Source: an uncultured Clostridia bacterium
GTDB lineage: Bacteria > Bacillota > Clostridia > Oscillospirales > Acutalibacteraceae
Assembly: GCA_946405565.1 (NCBI GenBank)
Contig: CAMJHU010000071.1
Span: forward strand, 1 to 7,991
Direction: 5' to 3'
Length of the DNA stretch: 7,991 nt
Shown: one piece after another, positions 1-6,446 of the stretch
Layout: every line of letters begins with the position of its first letter
Position numbering within the stretch: position 1 is the stretch's first letter
The notes under the pieces: model-generated
Told to the model about the DNA's origin: nothing
Seen by the model: the letters and a program-made list of their open reading frames with translations, nothing else
Database searches by the model: none
Translations under genes and position numbers: made by a program

Positions 1-217
1 CCGTCTCCGGCGAATACGTCATCACCAACTCCACGACGCCGATCTCAAACGGCAAAAGAAAGAACTAGACAAAGCCGTACGCGCACTCGAGAAGAAAACC
101 AATGAAGCACAGCGCCTTCGCTCGGCACTCGACCGTCTCTCTTTCCTTCCCTCTGTCTTCCTGCTGCGTCTGGGCAGAAAGGTTTTTAAAAAGCTCGTAT
201 CATCCAAGAAAGCATAG
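1..217 (+). CDS. C-terminal fragment of an unidentified protein with a coiled-coil tail
   Basis: This is an open frame in frame 2 that enters from the left edge and ends at TAG 215-217, giving 71 visible residues. The fragment begins with basic and His-rich residues. A heptad-like, strongly charged helix follows (around DLKRQKKELDKAVRALEKK), then a short hydrophobic patch (LSFLPSVFLLRLG) and a lysine-rich end (KVFKKLVSSKKA). This composition suggests a coiled coil followed by an amphipathic or membrane-touching tail. Similar tails occur on some Gram-positive cell-surface glycosyltransferases, but nothing visible proves that function and the catalytic part lies outside the window. The gene converges on pyrF and ends just before a shared hairpin terminator. 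Frame 3 is also open up to base 68, so the frame choice rests on length and helix-like composition. Function is not assigned. Confidence 0.55.
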   Translation, partial: RLRRIRHHQLHDADLKRQKKELDKAVRALEKKTNEAQRLRSALDRLSFLPSVFLLRLGRKVFKKLVSSKKA

Positions 218-234
218 CTCCAACCATTACGGAA

Positions 235-280
235 AAAACATACGCCCTGCTGTCAAACGATACAGCAAGGCGTATGTTTT
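235..280. terminator. Bidirectional hairpin terminator between convergent genes
   Basis: The left arm (235-253) and right arm (262-280) form a stem of 12 pairs, one C/A mismatch, then 6 more pairs, closing an 8-base loop (254-261). The outer pairs are A-T rich on both sides: an A run precedes the stem at 233-238 and a T run closes it at 277-280. It can therefore act as a rho-independent terminator for the plus-strand gene ending at 217 and for pyrF ending at 332 on the minus strand. Confidence 0.85.
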
Positions 281-331
281 CGTTTATGATTTAGATATCA
301 CACGTGTTTCAACGACGTCAAAGGCAGAACC

Positions 332-1255
332 TCAACATGATAAAACGCTGTTGATATCGTCCTTCATACGGAGTGCCTCGCGTCTGGCAGCGCCCGCAAA
401 ATCCTGTTCGTTGCAGCCTTCTTTCTTATAGGCACACATAATGGCACGGGAGGAATTGACAATCGCGCCCAATCCGTCGTTGTTGAACGCACCAACCAAG
501 CCTTTTGCGCCGCCTCCCTGTGCGCCGTAACCCGGTACGAGGAAAAACAGCGAGGGATGTGCCGCACGCAGTTCGGCAAGCTGCTCAGGGTAAGTGGCGC
601 CTACTACCGCGCCTACACCGGTAAAGCCATATCGACCGGGAAGCGCCTTGCCCCATTCGTCGCACATAGCCGCCATACGATTGTAAATTGTCTCACCGCT
701 TGACAGAGACAAATCCTGCAATTCACCGGAGGATGGGTTGGAGGTTTTCACCAGTACAAAAATGCCCTTGTCCCGCGCCGCGCAAACGTCCAGCAGCGGC
801 TTAATGCCATCAGTGCCGAGATACCCATTGACTGTCAGCGCGTCTGCTCCGAATGCGGCGATGGACTGTTCCTCTACGTTGGTCAGACCGAGATGTCCAG
901 TCGCGTAGGCTTCCATCGTTGCGCCGATATCATTGCGCTTGCCGTCGGTGATAACATACATACCCTTGGATTGTGCGTATTTTACCGTGCGGTCAAAGGT
1001 TCTCACACCATACCATCCGTACATTTCATAATAAGCCATCTGCGGCTTGACGGCTGGCACCACGTCAGACAGTGCGTCGATCAATCCGACGTTGAATTCA
1101 TACAACGCCTCGGCGGCAGCCTCCAGCGTTTGACCGTATTGCCCGAAGGCTTTTTCTTTGATATACGCGGGTACATAATCCAGCTTGGGATCCAGTCCCG
1201 CCACGGTGGGATTTTTCATTTTGATAATCTGATCGATAAGACGGTTAAAAGACAT
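332..1255 (-). CDS. pyrF: Orotidine-5'-phosphate decarboxylase (type 2 family)
   Basis: PyrF decarboxylates orotidine 5'-phosphate to UMP, the last step of de novo pyrimidine synthesis, in the cytoplasm. The 307-residue product fits the longer type 2 family rather than the short E. coli-type enzyme. Visible motifs include GLDPKLDYVP (20-29), KPQMAYYE (70-77) and the catalytic signature DGKRND (104-109) with active-site Lys106. VNGYLGTDGIKP (142-153), VKTSNPSSGE (169-178), VPGYGAQGG (240-248) and the phosphate-binding end NSSRAI with Arg270 follow. The barrel appears complete. ATG at 1255 is chosen because GGAAAGGA (1266-1273) lies 10 bases upstream. An in-frame TTG at 1264 would start almost on top of that site. 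The gene lies 36 bases after pyrC with no terminator between them, so the two are probably co-transcribed. A hairpin at 235-280 ends the unit. Confidence 0.97.
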   Translation of the reverse strand: MSFNRLIDQIIKMKNPTVAGLDPKLDYVPAYIKEKAFGQYGQTLEAAAEALYEFNVGLIDALSDVVPAVKPQMAYYEMYGWYGVRTFDRTVKYAQSKGMYVITDGKRNDIGATMEAYATGHLGLTNVEEQSIAAFGADALTVNGYLGTDGIKPLLDVCAARDKGIFVLVKTSNPSSGELQDLSLSSGETIYNRMAAMCDEWGKALPGRYGFTGVGAVVGATYPEQLAELRAAHPSLFFLVPGYGAQGGGAKGLVGAFNNDGLGAIVNSSRAIMCAYKKEGCNEQDFAGAARREALRMKDDINSVLSC

Positions 1256-1265
1256 AAAAACCAAT

Positions 1266-1273
1266 TCCTTTCC
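1266..1273 (-). promoter_or_regulatory. Ribosome binding site of pyrF
   Basis: The minus strand reads GGAAAGGA, ending 10 bases before ATG 1255 and only 1 base before the in-frame TTG at 1264. It therefore decides the start in favour of the ATG, giving 307 residues instead of 310. Confidence 0.75.
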
Positions 1274-1291
1274 AGCATGACAATGCGTGTA

Positions 1292-2566
1292 TTATTTTTT
1301 CTCCTCATCTTCATCGGCAAACACAAGTTGACCGTTACAATAGGTAGCTTTGACCTTTCCGACGAGTGTTTCCCCCTTGAAGACGGCATTTCGGGATTTG
1401 CCGTGCAGTCTTTCCGGATCCACGATCCATGCTTCCGCAGGATCGAACAGCACTAAATCCGCTGCCGCGCCCTCTTTGATTTCGCCGCCCTCAATATGCA
1501 TTATACGAGCCGGGTTGGTTGAGGTCAGTGCCACAATCGCTTCGGGTGACAGTGTGCCACTCAAAAAAGTAAACACAGCCGCCAATGACGTTTCCATGCC
1601 AATAACGCCGTTGGGCGCCCCTGCAAAATCAACTTTTTCCGCGGGAGTATGGGGCGCGTGATCCGTAGCGATTGCGTCAATGGTGCCGTCCAGCAGTCCT
1701 TCCATCACTGCCAGACGGTCGGCTTCCTCCCGCAGCGGCGGGTTCATACGGTAATCCGCATCGCGGGACAACACCTTCTCACAGGTATAGACACAATAAT
1801 GCGGCGCCGTTTCACATGTCACCCGCACACCGCGCGCTTTGGCACGGCGAATGAGATCGATGGATTCCTTTGTGCTGACGTGGCAGATATGAACCGGCGC
1901 TTCCGCCTGTTCCGCCAGCCGGATGGTACGCGCCACATCGTCGTATTCCGATGCGGAAGAGATGCCCTTCACGCCCAGCGACTGCGCTACCGATTCGTGT
2001 ACTTTGCCGCCCGCTGCCTGCGTTAAATCTTCGCAATGGCAAGTGACCGGCAATCCCAGCCGACTGCCCTCCCGCAGTGCGGTCAGCAGCATTTCATCAT
2101 GCTCCACGGGGCGACCGTCGTCCGACAACGCTGCCGCTCCCGCCTTCTGCAGCGTGGCATAGTCGCAGCAGCCATCCCCAGCGATACCGTGCGTAATCGC
2201 GGCGACGGGATACACTTTCACGCCCGTTGCCGCCGCTTTTTCACGGATATACGTAATCACATCCGGAGAATCGGCAGTGGGAACCGTATTGGGCATACAA
2301 AAAAGCGATGTCACGCCGCCTGCCTTGGCGGCATCACAGCCGGTCGCGATGTCCTCCTTATGCGTCTGACCGGGATCACGCAGATGAACATGTATATCCA
2401 CCAGACCCGGCAGGGCGTAGCGTCCGGTCCCGTCCACGATCTGCCAGCCTTCCTGCGGCGGAATGTGACCGCCCACCATCACAAACTTTCCCCCGTCAAT
2501 GAGGATATCCCCTTGGACGGATGCTTTCGCGTTGACAATACGGACATTTCGGATTAACATTGCCAT
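1292..2566 (-). CDS. pyrC: Dihydroorotase (class I)
   Basis: Dihydroorotase interconverts N-carbamoyl-aspartate and dihydroorotate, the third step of UMP synthesis. It is a zinc amidohydrolase of the cytoplasm. The 424-residue product has the usual class I length. Metal and substrate motifs are all in place: DIHVHLRDPG with His59 and His61, MPNTVPT (90-96), LSDDG (Asp148/149), THGIAG (124-129), CHCED with His176, HICHVST with His228, ETAPHY (251-256), MNPPLR (273-278) and ATDHAPH with catalytic Asp301. Nothing suggests an inactive paralogue. It heads a pyrC-pyrF pair. ATG 2566 (MAM...) and ATG 2560 (MLIRNV...) are both possible starts. Neither has a convincing Shine-Dalgarno, and a candidate promoter overlaps the first (see 2565-2593). 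I see no PyrR-type anti-terminator sequence upstream, although a terminator of the preceding gene ends only about 35 bases before the start. Function is confident; the exact start is not. Confidence 0.96.
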   Translation of the reverse strand: MAMLIRNVRIVNAKASVQGDILIDGGKFVMVGGHIPPQEGWQIVDGTGRYALPGLVDIHVHLRDPGQTHKEDIATGCDAAKAGGVTSLFCMPNTVPTADSPDVITYIREKAAATGVKVYPVAAITHGIAGDGCCDYATLQKAGAAALSDDGRPVEHDEMLLTALREGSRLGLPVTCHCEDLTQAAGGKVHESVAQSLGVKGISSASEYDDVARTIRLAEQAEAPVHICHVSTKESIDLIRRAKARGVRVTCETAPHYCVYTCEKVLSRDADYRMNPPLREEADRLAVMEGLLDGTIDAIATDHAPHTPAEKVDFAGAPNGVIGMETSLAAVFTFLSGTLSPEAIVALTSTNPARIMHIEGGEIKEGAAADLVLFDPAEAWIVDPERLHGKSRNAVFKGETLVGKVKATYCNGQLVFADEDEEKK

Positions 2567-2593
2567 ATAATCTTACAACCAACTTTCTGTCAG
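2565..2593 (-). promoter_or_regulatory. Possible pyrC promoter overlapping its start codon
   Basis: On the minus strand CTGACA (2588-2593, 5 of 6 to the -35 consensus) is followed after 17 bases by TTATAT (2565-2570), a weak -10. Transcription from it would begin close to the second ATG at 2560, giving a nearly leaderless mRNA. It lies directly after the preceding gene's terminator, where a new promoter is expected. The -10 match is poor, so this is tentative. Read-through from upstream is the alternative. Confidence 0.28.
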
Positions 2594-2600
2594 ATGATAT

Positions 2601-2640
2601 AAAAACAGGCGGATTGCTGTAACAGAAATCCGCCTTGTTT
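2601..2640 (-). terminator. Rho-independent terminator after the phosphoesterase-like gene
   Basis: On the minus strand, the arm 2640-2627 pairs with 2615-2603. It has an 8-bp GC-rich core (GGCGGATT/AATCCGCC), one bulged base, then 5 more pairs. A T-rich tail follows, running into 2605-2601. It begins 8 bases after the stop codon of the upstream gene and ends about 35 bases before pyrC. Position and T tract make it a terminator in the minus direction. Confidence 0.85.
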
Positions 2641-2648
2641 GTAGCCGA

Positions 2649-3947
2649 TTAAAGGTGAATGTCACCGAAAACCTTAATGTTATCGATTTCCTCGGCGGTT
2701 TTGAATCGATCATAGGAATGCACAGCGTCAGTGTTTCCGACTTCCGCCTGCAATTCGCTGATATATTCCGAACGGGTCTTGACGCGCGACACACGGCGGG
2801 CGCCGCCATTACGCATCGCCTGACGCGCGTTTTCCTTTGCCCGCTCCTGCGGCGACAGATAGGTATGTCCTGTCTTTCTGTCTTTGCCACGTTTGGAATA
2901 GACGGACTGCTGCTGACCAGTGAGATCGTCCCACCAATCGCGTATCGCGTCGGTGCGCTCATTCAGCAGTTCTTTCAGCGCTCTCCCCTCGGACTTTGCC
3001 CAATAGAGGAAAACTTCATAAGCATTGTCGTTGTTGACCGGCATGGTACCGAGCAGCGGACTGTTGGGACGCGCCAGGTTGATGACGGAAATCTCGGGCG
3101 GGTTGTTGAAACGCGTGCGGGAAGAGGAACTCAAACCGCGTGTCACATGCATCTTGCTGCGTCTGAGACGGTATTCTCCACTCGTATAGGCGATCTTCTG
3201 ATGGTGGAAAAGTCTGTCCAGCACGGGAATCCGATAATAGCCTCCGTGCGTACCGCCGGCAAGAACAATGGAGGCGCCCCAGCGGGAATACGCCTCAAAC
3301 CCTTTGGGACAGCCGGTCATTAAAATCACCGTAGCGTCCTTGGGACAGGGTCCAAGTGCGTCATACACATCATCCACCGTCACCTTCCGGAATTTCCACT
3401 CGCTCATGGGTTTACCGGAATCCTCTTTGAGCTTGGGGCAGAATCCGTAAATGTAAATCTTTTCACCATCGACATTGATTTCGGCGCGGGAATTGTTGAG
3501 AACCACGCCGCCGGCTGCCGTCACAGAACTGACAAAGTTCTTGTGAACTGAACCGTTGCCAAGCGAAAGATCCTCCCGTCCCGGTACCATCACCACGGGA
3601 ATTTCGCCTCCCATGGCGTCCATAAAATCATAAAAAGCATCGACATTGACTGCCTTGGCGTCGCCCATATTACCGGTAAACAATACATAATCCGGCTTTT
3701 CCCGCTTGATTTTCTGCGCAAGCACCGTGTTTTTCCGACCGAAATACATACTATGAAGGTCACTGACCATAACAAACCGCATACCGTCGAGCACACGCGG
3801 CAGACCGTTAACCGTCACAGCTTTGTGCGAAGTGGAAAGAACATACTTGCTTCGTTGCAGTTCCAACCAGAACATACTTCCGGCAAACAGCGCTAGGATA
3901 ATCAAAATCGCCAGCCAATTCGGAATCAACAAATCACATTCCCCCAT
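2649..3947 (-). CDS. Membrane-anchored metallophosphoesterase-like protein, probably catalytically degenerate
   Basis: The 432-residue product has one N-terminal membrane helix (about 10-29, WLAILIILALFAG) and then a calcineurin-like phosphoesterase fold of the YkuE/YaeI kind. Family landmarks align in order: FVMVSDLHSMYFG (58-70), PDYVLFTGN (85-93), VVMVPGRED (118-126), VILMTGCPKG (207-216), LAGGTHGGYYRIP (229-241) and VTRGLSSS (268-275). Metal-ligand positions are largely replaced. Asp63, His65 and the last His234 remain. The usual GD is GN (Asn93), GNH is GRE (124-125), the THxP-type His is Gly212, and GHTHGG is GGTHGG. Residues after about 291 form a charged extension of about 140 residues unusual for the family. 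A phosphodiesterase role is therefore doubtful; a binding or scaffold role is inference. ATG 3947 is chosen because the promoter at 3970-3998 excludes upstream ATGs; TTG 3932 behind GGGGGA (3940-3945) is an alternative. It is a single-gene unit. Confidence 0.8.
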   Translation of the reverse strand: MGECDLLIPNWLAILIILALFAGSMFWLELQRSKYVLSTSHKAVTVNGLPRVLDGMRFVMVSDLHSMYFGRKNTVLAQKIKREKPDYVLFTGNMGDAKAVNVDAFYDFMDAMGGEIPVVMVPGREDLSLGNGSVHKNFVSSVTAAGGVVLNNSRAEINVDGEKIYIYGFCPKLKEDSGKPMSEWKFRKVTVDDVYDALGPCPKDATVILMTGCPKGFEAYSRWGASIVLAGGTHGGYYRIPVLDRLFHHQKIAYTSGEYRLRRSKMHVTRGLSSSSRTRFNNPPEISVINLARPNSPLLGTMPVNNDNAYEVFLYWAKSEGRALKELLNERTDAIRDWWDDLTGQQQSVYSKRGKDRKTGHTYLSPQERAKENARQAMRNGGARRVSRVKTRSEYISELQAEVGNTDAVHSYDRFKTAEEIDNIKVFGDIHL

Positions 3948-3969
3948 TTCATTGATGGTTCCTCGTTTC

Positions 3970-3998
3970 ATTATACATGATAAATTCCGATTCGTCCA
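3970..3998 (-). promoter_or_regulatory. Sigma-A-type promoter of the phosphoesterase-like gene
   Basis: On the minus strand TGGACG (3993-3998, 4 of 6 to TTGACA) is followed by a 17-base spacer and a perfect TATAAT (3970-3975). Transcription would begin near 3963, leaving a leader of about 16 bases with AGGA (3960-3963) at its very 5' end. This start site places the upstream in-frame ATG codons outside the transcript and fixes the protein start at or after 3947. Confidence 0.65.
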
Positions 3999-4056
3999 TA
4001 CCTTTTGACAAGTTTTTTCAGAATTTTTTGTGAAGGAAAGAGTGCTTTTCTCATGG

Positions 4057-4093
4057 AAAAGAGCCGCGGTGGATGATTGCATCCACTGCGGCT
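4057..4093 (-). terminator. Terminator of the dnaG-rpoD1-rpoD2 operon
   Basis: On the minus strand the arms 4093-4080 and 4075-4062 form a 14-base stem with one mismatch and a 4-base loop, followed by CTTTT at 4061-4057. It begins about 30 bases after the stop of rpoD2 and lies before the promoter of the next gene, which fits an operon-end rho-independent terminator. Confidence 0.85.
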
Positions 4094-4124
4094 TCTGAAG
4101 GTATGGGTATCTATTCCTTGCCTG

Positions 4125-5192
4125 TCACAAAAAATCCCGGAGCTTTTTGCTGCGGCTGGGGTGTCTCAGCTTGCGCAGTGCCTTTGCCTCGATCTGACGG
4201 ATTCGCTCGCGGGTCACATTAAACTGCTGCCCCACTTCCTCCAGCGTATGATTGCGCCCGTCTACCAGACCATAGCGCAGCCGAAGAACATCCATTTCCC
4301 GCGGGGTCAGCGTATAAAGCGCGTTTTCGAGCTGCTCTTTGAGCATACTCATCGAAGCAGCGTCCTCAGGGTCTTGCTGGGTGTCGTCCTTGATGAAATC
4401 ACCGATGTGGCTGTCTTCTTCCTCCCCCACCGGTGCTTCCAGTGAAACCAGATCCTGTGCCACCCGCATAACTTCTACCACCTTATCCTCCGACATCTCC
4501 GCGTACTCCGCCACCTGCGCCACCGTAGGGTCTCTGCCGTTTTCACTCAGCAGATGACTCTGTGCCTTTTTCACACGGTTGATGTTTTCCACCATATGGA
4601 CAGGAATCCGAATGGTTCTTGCCTGATCCGCAATCGCGCGCGACACGGATTGCCGAATCCACCACGTGGCGTAGGTGGAAAATTTAAATCCCTTGGTGGG
4701 ATCGAATTTTTCCACCGCTTTGATCAGTCCCAGATTTCCTTCCTGTATCAGATCGAGCAGCGGCATACCGCGTCCGAGATATCGCTTGGCAATGCTCACC
4801 ACCAGACGCAGATTGGCTTCGCTCAGGCGCTTTTTTGCCTCGATGTCCCCTCCGGCAATGCGTCTGGCAATGTCTTTTTCCTCTTCAGGCGTGAGCATGG
4901 GAATACTGCCGATTTCACGGAGGTACATTTTTACCGGATCGTCAATCATGCTGCTGTCATAAGCATCGCTCTGATCTTCCGACACAATCTCGTCCAGCTT
5001 CACGTCTTCTACAGGCTCTTCCACCACCTCGATGCCGTTGGCTTCCAATTTGTCATAGAGTTTCTCAATCTGTTCCGGACTGAAATTGATTTCAACCAGC
5101 GCATCCATCACTTCCTGATTGGTCAGATGACCCTTGGCACGCCCCATCTCTACCAGTGTGCGAAGCACCTGTTTCTTGTCTGTGCTGTTCAT
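4125..5192 (-). CDS. RNA polymerase sigma factor, primary (RpoD/SigA) type, second tandem copy
   Basis: This 355-residue sigma-70 protein directs RNA polymerase to promoters. Regions run in order: a short region 1.1-like helical domain (1-55), an acidic linker (about 56-85), region 1.2 (DDPVKMYLREIG, 84-95), region 2 (about 115-205, with RLVVSIAKRY, DLIQEGNLGL and FSTYATWWIRQ), region 3 with the finger (EEEDSHIGDF, 257-266) and region 4.2 (TLEEVGQQFNVTRERIRQIE, 316-335). All DNA- and core-binding regions are intact, so it is a full primary-type factor. The first copy lies immediately upstream and is about 67% identical. At the -10 contact segment this copy reads QSVSR (181-185) where the first reads QAITR, a Thr-to-Ser change at 184. 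ATG 5192 is fixed by GGGAGGG at 5200-5206. The longer open frame back to 5300 overlaps rpoD1 and has no such site. Which copy is the housekeeping factor cannot be decided here. Confidence 0.95.
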   Translation of the reverse strand: MNSTDKKQVLRTLVEMGRAKGHLTNQEVMDALVEINFSPEQIEKLYDKLEANGIEVVEEPVEDVKLDEIVSEDQSDAYDSSMIDDPVKMYLREIGSIPMLTPEEEKDIARRIAGGDIEAKKRLSEANLRLVVSIAKRYLGRGMPLLDLIQEGNLGLIKAVEKFDPTKGFKFSTYATWWIRQSVSRAIADQARTIRIPVHMVENINRVKKAQSHLLSENGRDPTVAQVAEYAEMSEDKVVEVMRVAQDLVSLEAPVGEEEDSHIGDFIKDDTQQDPEDAASMSMLKEQLENALYTLTPREMDVLRLRYGLVDGRNHTLEEVGQQFNVTRERIRQIEAKALRKLRHPSRSKKLRDFL

Positions 5193-5199
5193 GCGATAT

Positions 5200-5206
5200 C
5201 CCTCCC
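5200..5206 (-). promoter_or_regulatory. Strong ribosome binding site of the second sigma gene
   Basis: The minus strand reads GGGAGGG with 7 bases before ATG 5192. It decides the start against the longer open frame that reaches 5300. It is far stronger than the site in front of the first sigma gene. Confidence 0.85.
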
Positions 5207-5262
5207 TTGATTTCTTTTCAATTGTTGATTCTTGCACGACGTCAACATCATGCGCACAGCTA

Positions 5263-6363
5263 TCAGGTAAATCCCTTAAGCTTATTGCTGCGGGTGACAT
5301 GTCTCAGCTTGCGAATCGCCTTGACCTCAATCTGACGAATGCGTTCACGGGTCACATCAAACTGCTTGCCTACTTCCTCCAGCGTATGGCAACGACCGTC
5401 CTCCAGACCGTAGCGCAGGCGAATGACCTCCGCTTCGCGCTCTGTCAGCGTGTCAAGTACCTCTGAAATCAGATCATGCAGAATCATATTGCCTACGGCA
5501 TCCTCAGGCGCGGTCTGTTCCTCATCCTTGATAAAATCTCCGAGGTGGCTGTCTTCTTCCTCACCGATGGGCGTTTCGAGCGATACCGGCTCCTGCGATA
5601 CGCGGATAATCTCGCGTACTTTTTCCACATCCATATCCAGCAGCTTGGCAATGTCTTCCGGACGGGGTTCCTTTTCGTTTTCCGCGGTGAGCTGCGCCTT
5701 GGCGCGCTTCACCTTATTTATCGTTTCCACCATATGAACCGGTATGCGTATGGTACGGGCTTGATCGGCAATGGCACGTGTAATCGCCTGACGGATCCAC
5801 CACGTCGCATATGTGGAAAACTTAAATCCTTTACTGGGGTCAAATTTTTCCACGGCTTTGATCAATCCCAGATTTCCCTCCTGAATCAGATCCAGAAACG
5901 ACAGTCCACGGTTCATGTACTTTTTGGCAATACTGACCACCAATCGCAGATTTGCTTCGCTCAGACGATTCTTGGCTTCTTTGTCGCCCGCCATAATCCG
6001 CTCGGCAAGCTCCTTTTCTTCTTTCGAGGTCAGAAGCTGAATTTTACCGATATCTCGCAGATATGCCTTAACCGGATCCTCTACATAGACGCCGATCACA
6101 TCGGAATCGTTGTAATAATCCGCGCTGTCATCAGATTCTTCTTTTTCAGTGATGTCCAGATTTTCGAGTGAAAGACTGTCATCATCATCCTCGATCAGTT
6201 CTATTTCCAAACTTTCGAGCTTGACGTAAAAACTCTCGATGGTTTCAGGATTTACGTCAACGTCAGCAAGAGCGTCCATAATTTCCCGATGGGAAATGCG
6301 CCCCTCCGCTTTTGCCTTGTCTGCCAGTTCTTTCAGAATCGTTTTAACATTTGTTGCTGCCAT
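5263..6363 (-). CDS. rpoD: RNA polymerase sigma factor RpoD/SigA, first tandem copy
   Basis: This 366-residue primary sigma factor has region 1.1-like helices (1-57), then an acidic, Ser/Asp-rich linker (58-95) longer than in its paralogue. Region 1.2 is EDPVKAYLRDIG (95-106) and region 2 includes RLVVSIAKKY, DLIQEGNLGL and FSTYATWWIRQ. The -10 contacts are Gln192 and Thr195 in QAITR, the canonical residues. The region 3.2 finger is EEEDSHLGDF (268-277) and region 4.2 is TLEEVGKQFDVTRERIRQIE (327-346). Canonical -10 contacts and its place right after dnaG make it the best candidate for the housekeeping sigma-A. Its very C-terminus (HVTRSNKLKGFT) departs more from the common HPSRS-type end than the second copy does. 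ATG 6363 is the only plausible start because an in-frame TGA lies three codons before it. The nearest Shine-Dalgarno, GAAAGG, is 13 bases away, which is unusually far. Dna primase is 98 bases upstream and the second copy 70 bases downstream. Confidence 0.95.
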   Translation of the reverse strand: MAATNVKTILKELADKAKAEGRISHREIMDALADVDVNPETIESFYVKLESLEIELIEDDDDSLSLENLDITEKEESDDSADYYNDSDVIGVYVEDPVKAYLRDIGKIQLLTSKEEKELAERIMAGDKEAKNRLSEANLRLVVSIAKKYMNRGLSFLDLIQEGNLGLIKAVEKFDPSKGFKFSTYATWWIRQAITRAIADQARTIRIPVHMVETINKVKRAKAQLTAENEKEPRPEDIAKLLDMDVEKVREIIRVSQEPVSLETPIGEEEDSHLGDFIKDEEQTAPEDAVGNMILHDLISEVLDTLTEREAEVIRLRYGLEDGRCHTLEEVGKQFDVTRERIRQIEVKAIRKLRHVTRSNKLKGFT

Positions 6364-6419
6364 GTACTTTAATCAACCTTTCGTCTTATTCTGTGACCGA
6401 ATTACCAGTCATGAATATT

Positions 6420-6434
6420 CGGGAGCTTCTCCCG
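6420..6434 (-). other. Short hairpin in the dnaG-rpoD1 spacer
   Basis: The sequence CGGGAG-AAG-CTCCCG forms a 6-bp GC-rich stem with a 3-base loop. No T tract follows on the minus strand, so it is not a standard terminator. In the E. coli rpsU-dnaG-rpoD operon the dnaG-rpoD junction is an RNA-processing site. A similar role in decoupling primase and sigma levels is possible here but is inference. Confidence 0.45.
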
Positions 6435-6446
6435 TTCTCCTCAAAA

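Noticed and set aside
102..431. Plus-strand open frame of 109 codons between the left-edge gene and pyrF
   Set aside because: It overlaps the left-edge gene, runs through the strong hairpin terminator at 235-280 and ends inside pyrF. No domain or ribosome site supports it.
1256..1264. TTG at 1264 as the start of pyrF
   Set aside because: It lies 1 base from the ribosome binding site, while the ATG at 1255 has a 10-base spacing.
2567..2648. PyrR-type attenuator or uracil-responsive riboswitch before pyrC
   Set aside because: Only one hairpin is visible and it fits the terminator of the preceding gene. No PyrR-binding sequence or competing anti-terminator stem was found in the short space.
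5193..5262. TTGACG in the gap between the two sigma genes as a separate promoter for the second copy, with a TGTTGA/TCAACA inverted repeat
   Set aside because: The hexamer 17 bases downstream (ATTGAA) is a poor -10, and the inverted repeat is only 6 bp with a 13-base loop. Both are compatible with chance.
5193..5300. Start of the second sigma gene at 5300
   Set aside because: It would overlap the end of the first sigma gene and add residues unlike any sigma N-terminus. The strong ribosome site points to 5192.
5476..6171. Long open frame on the plus strand (231 codons) across the first sigma gene, and similar ones at 2655-3323, 4554-5210 and 7116-7772
   Set aside because: They lie wholly opposite well-supported genes whose motifs match known families. 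Their translations show no family signature or good ribosome sites, so they are antisense shadows.
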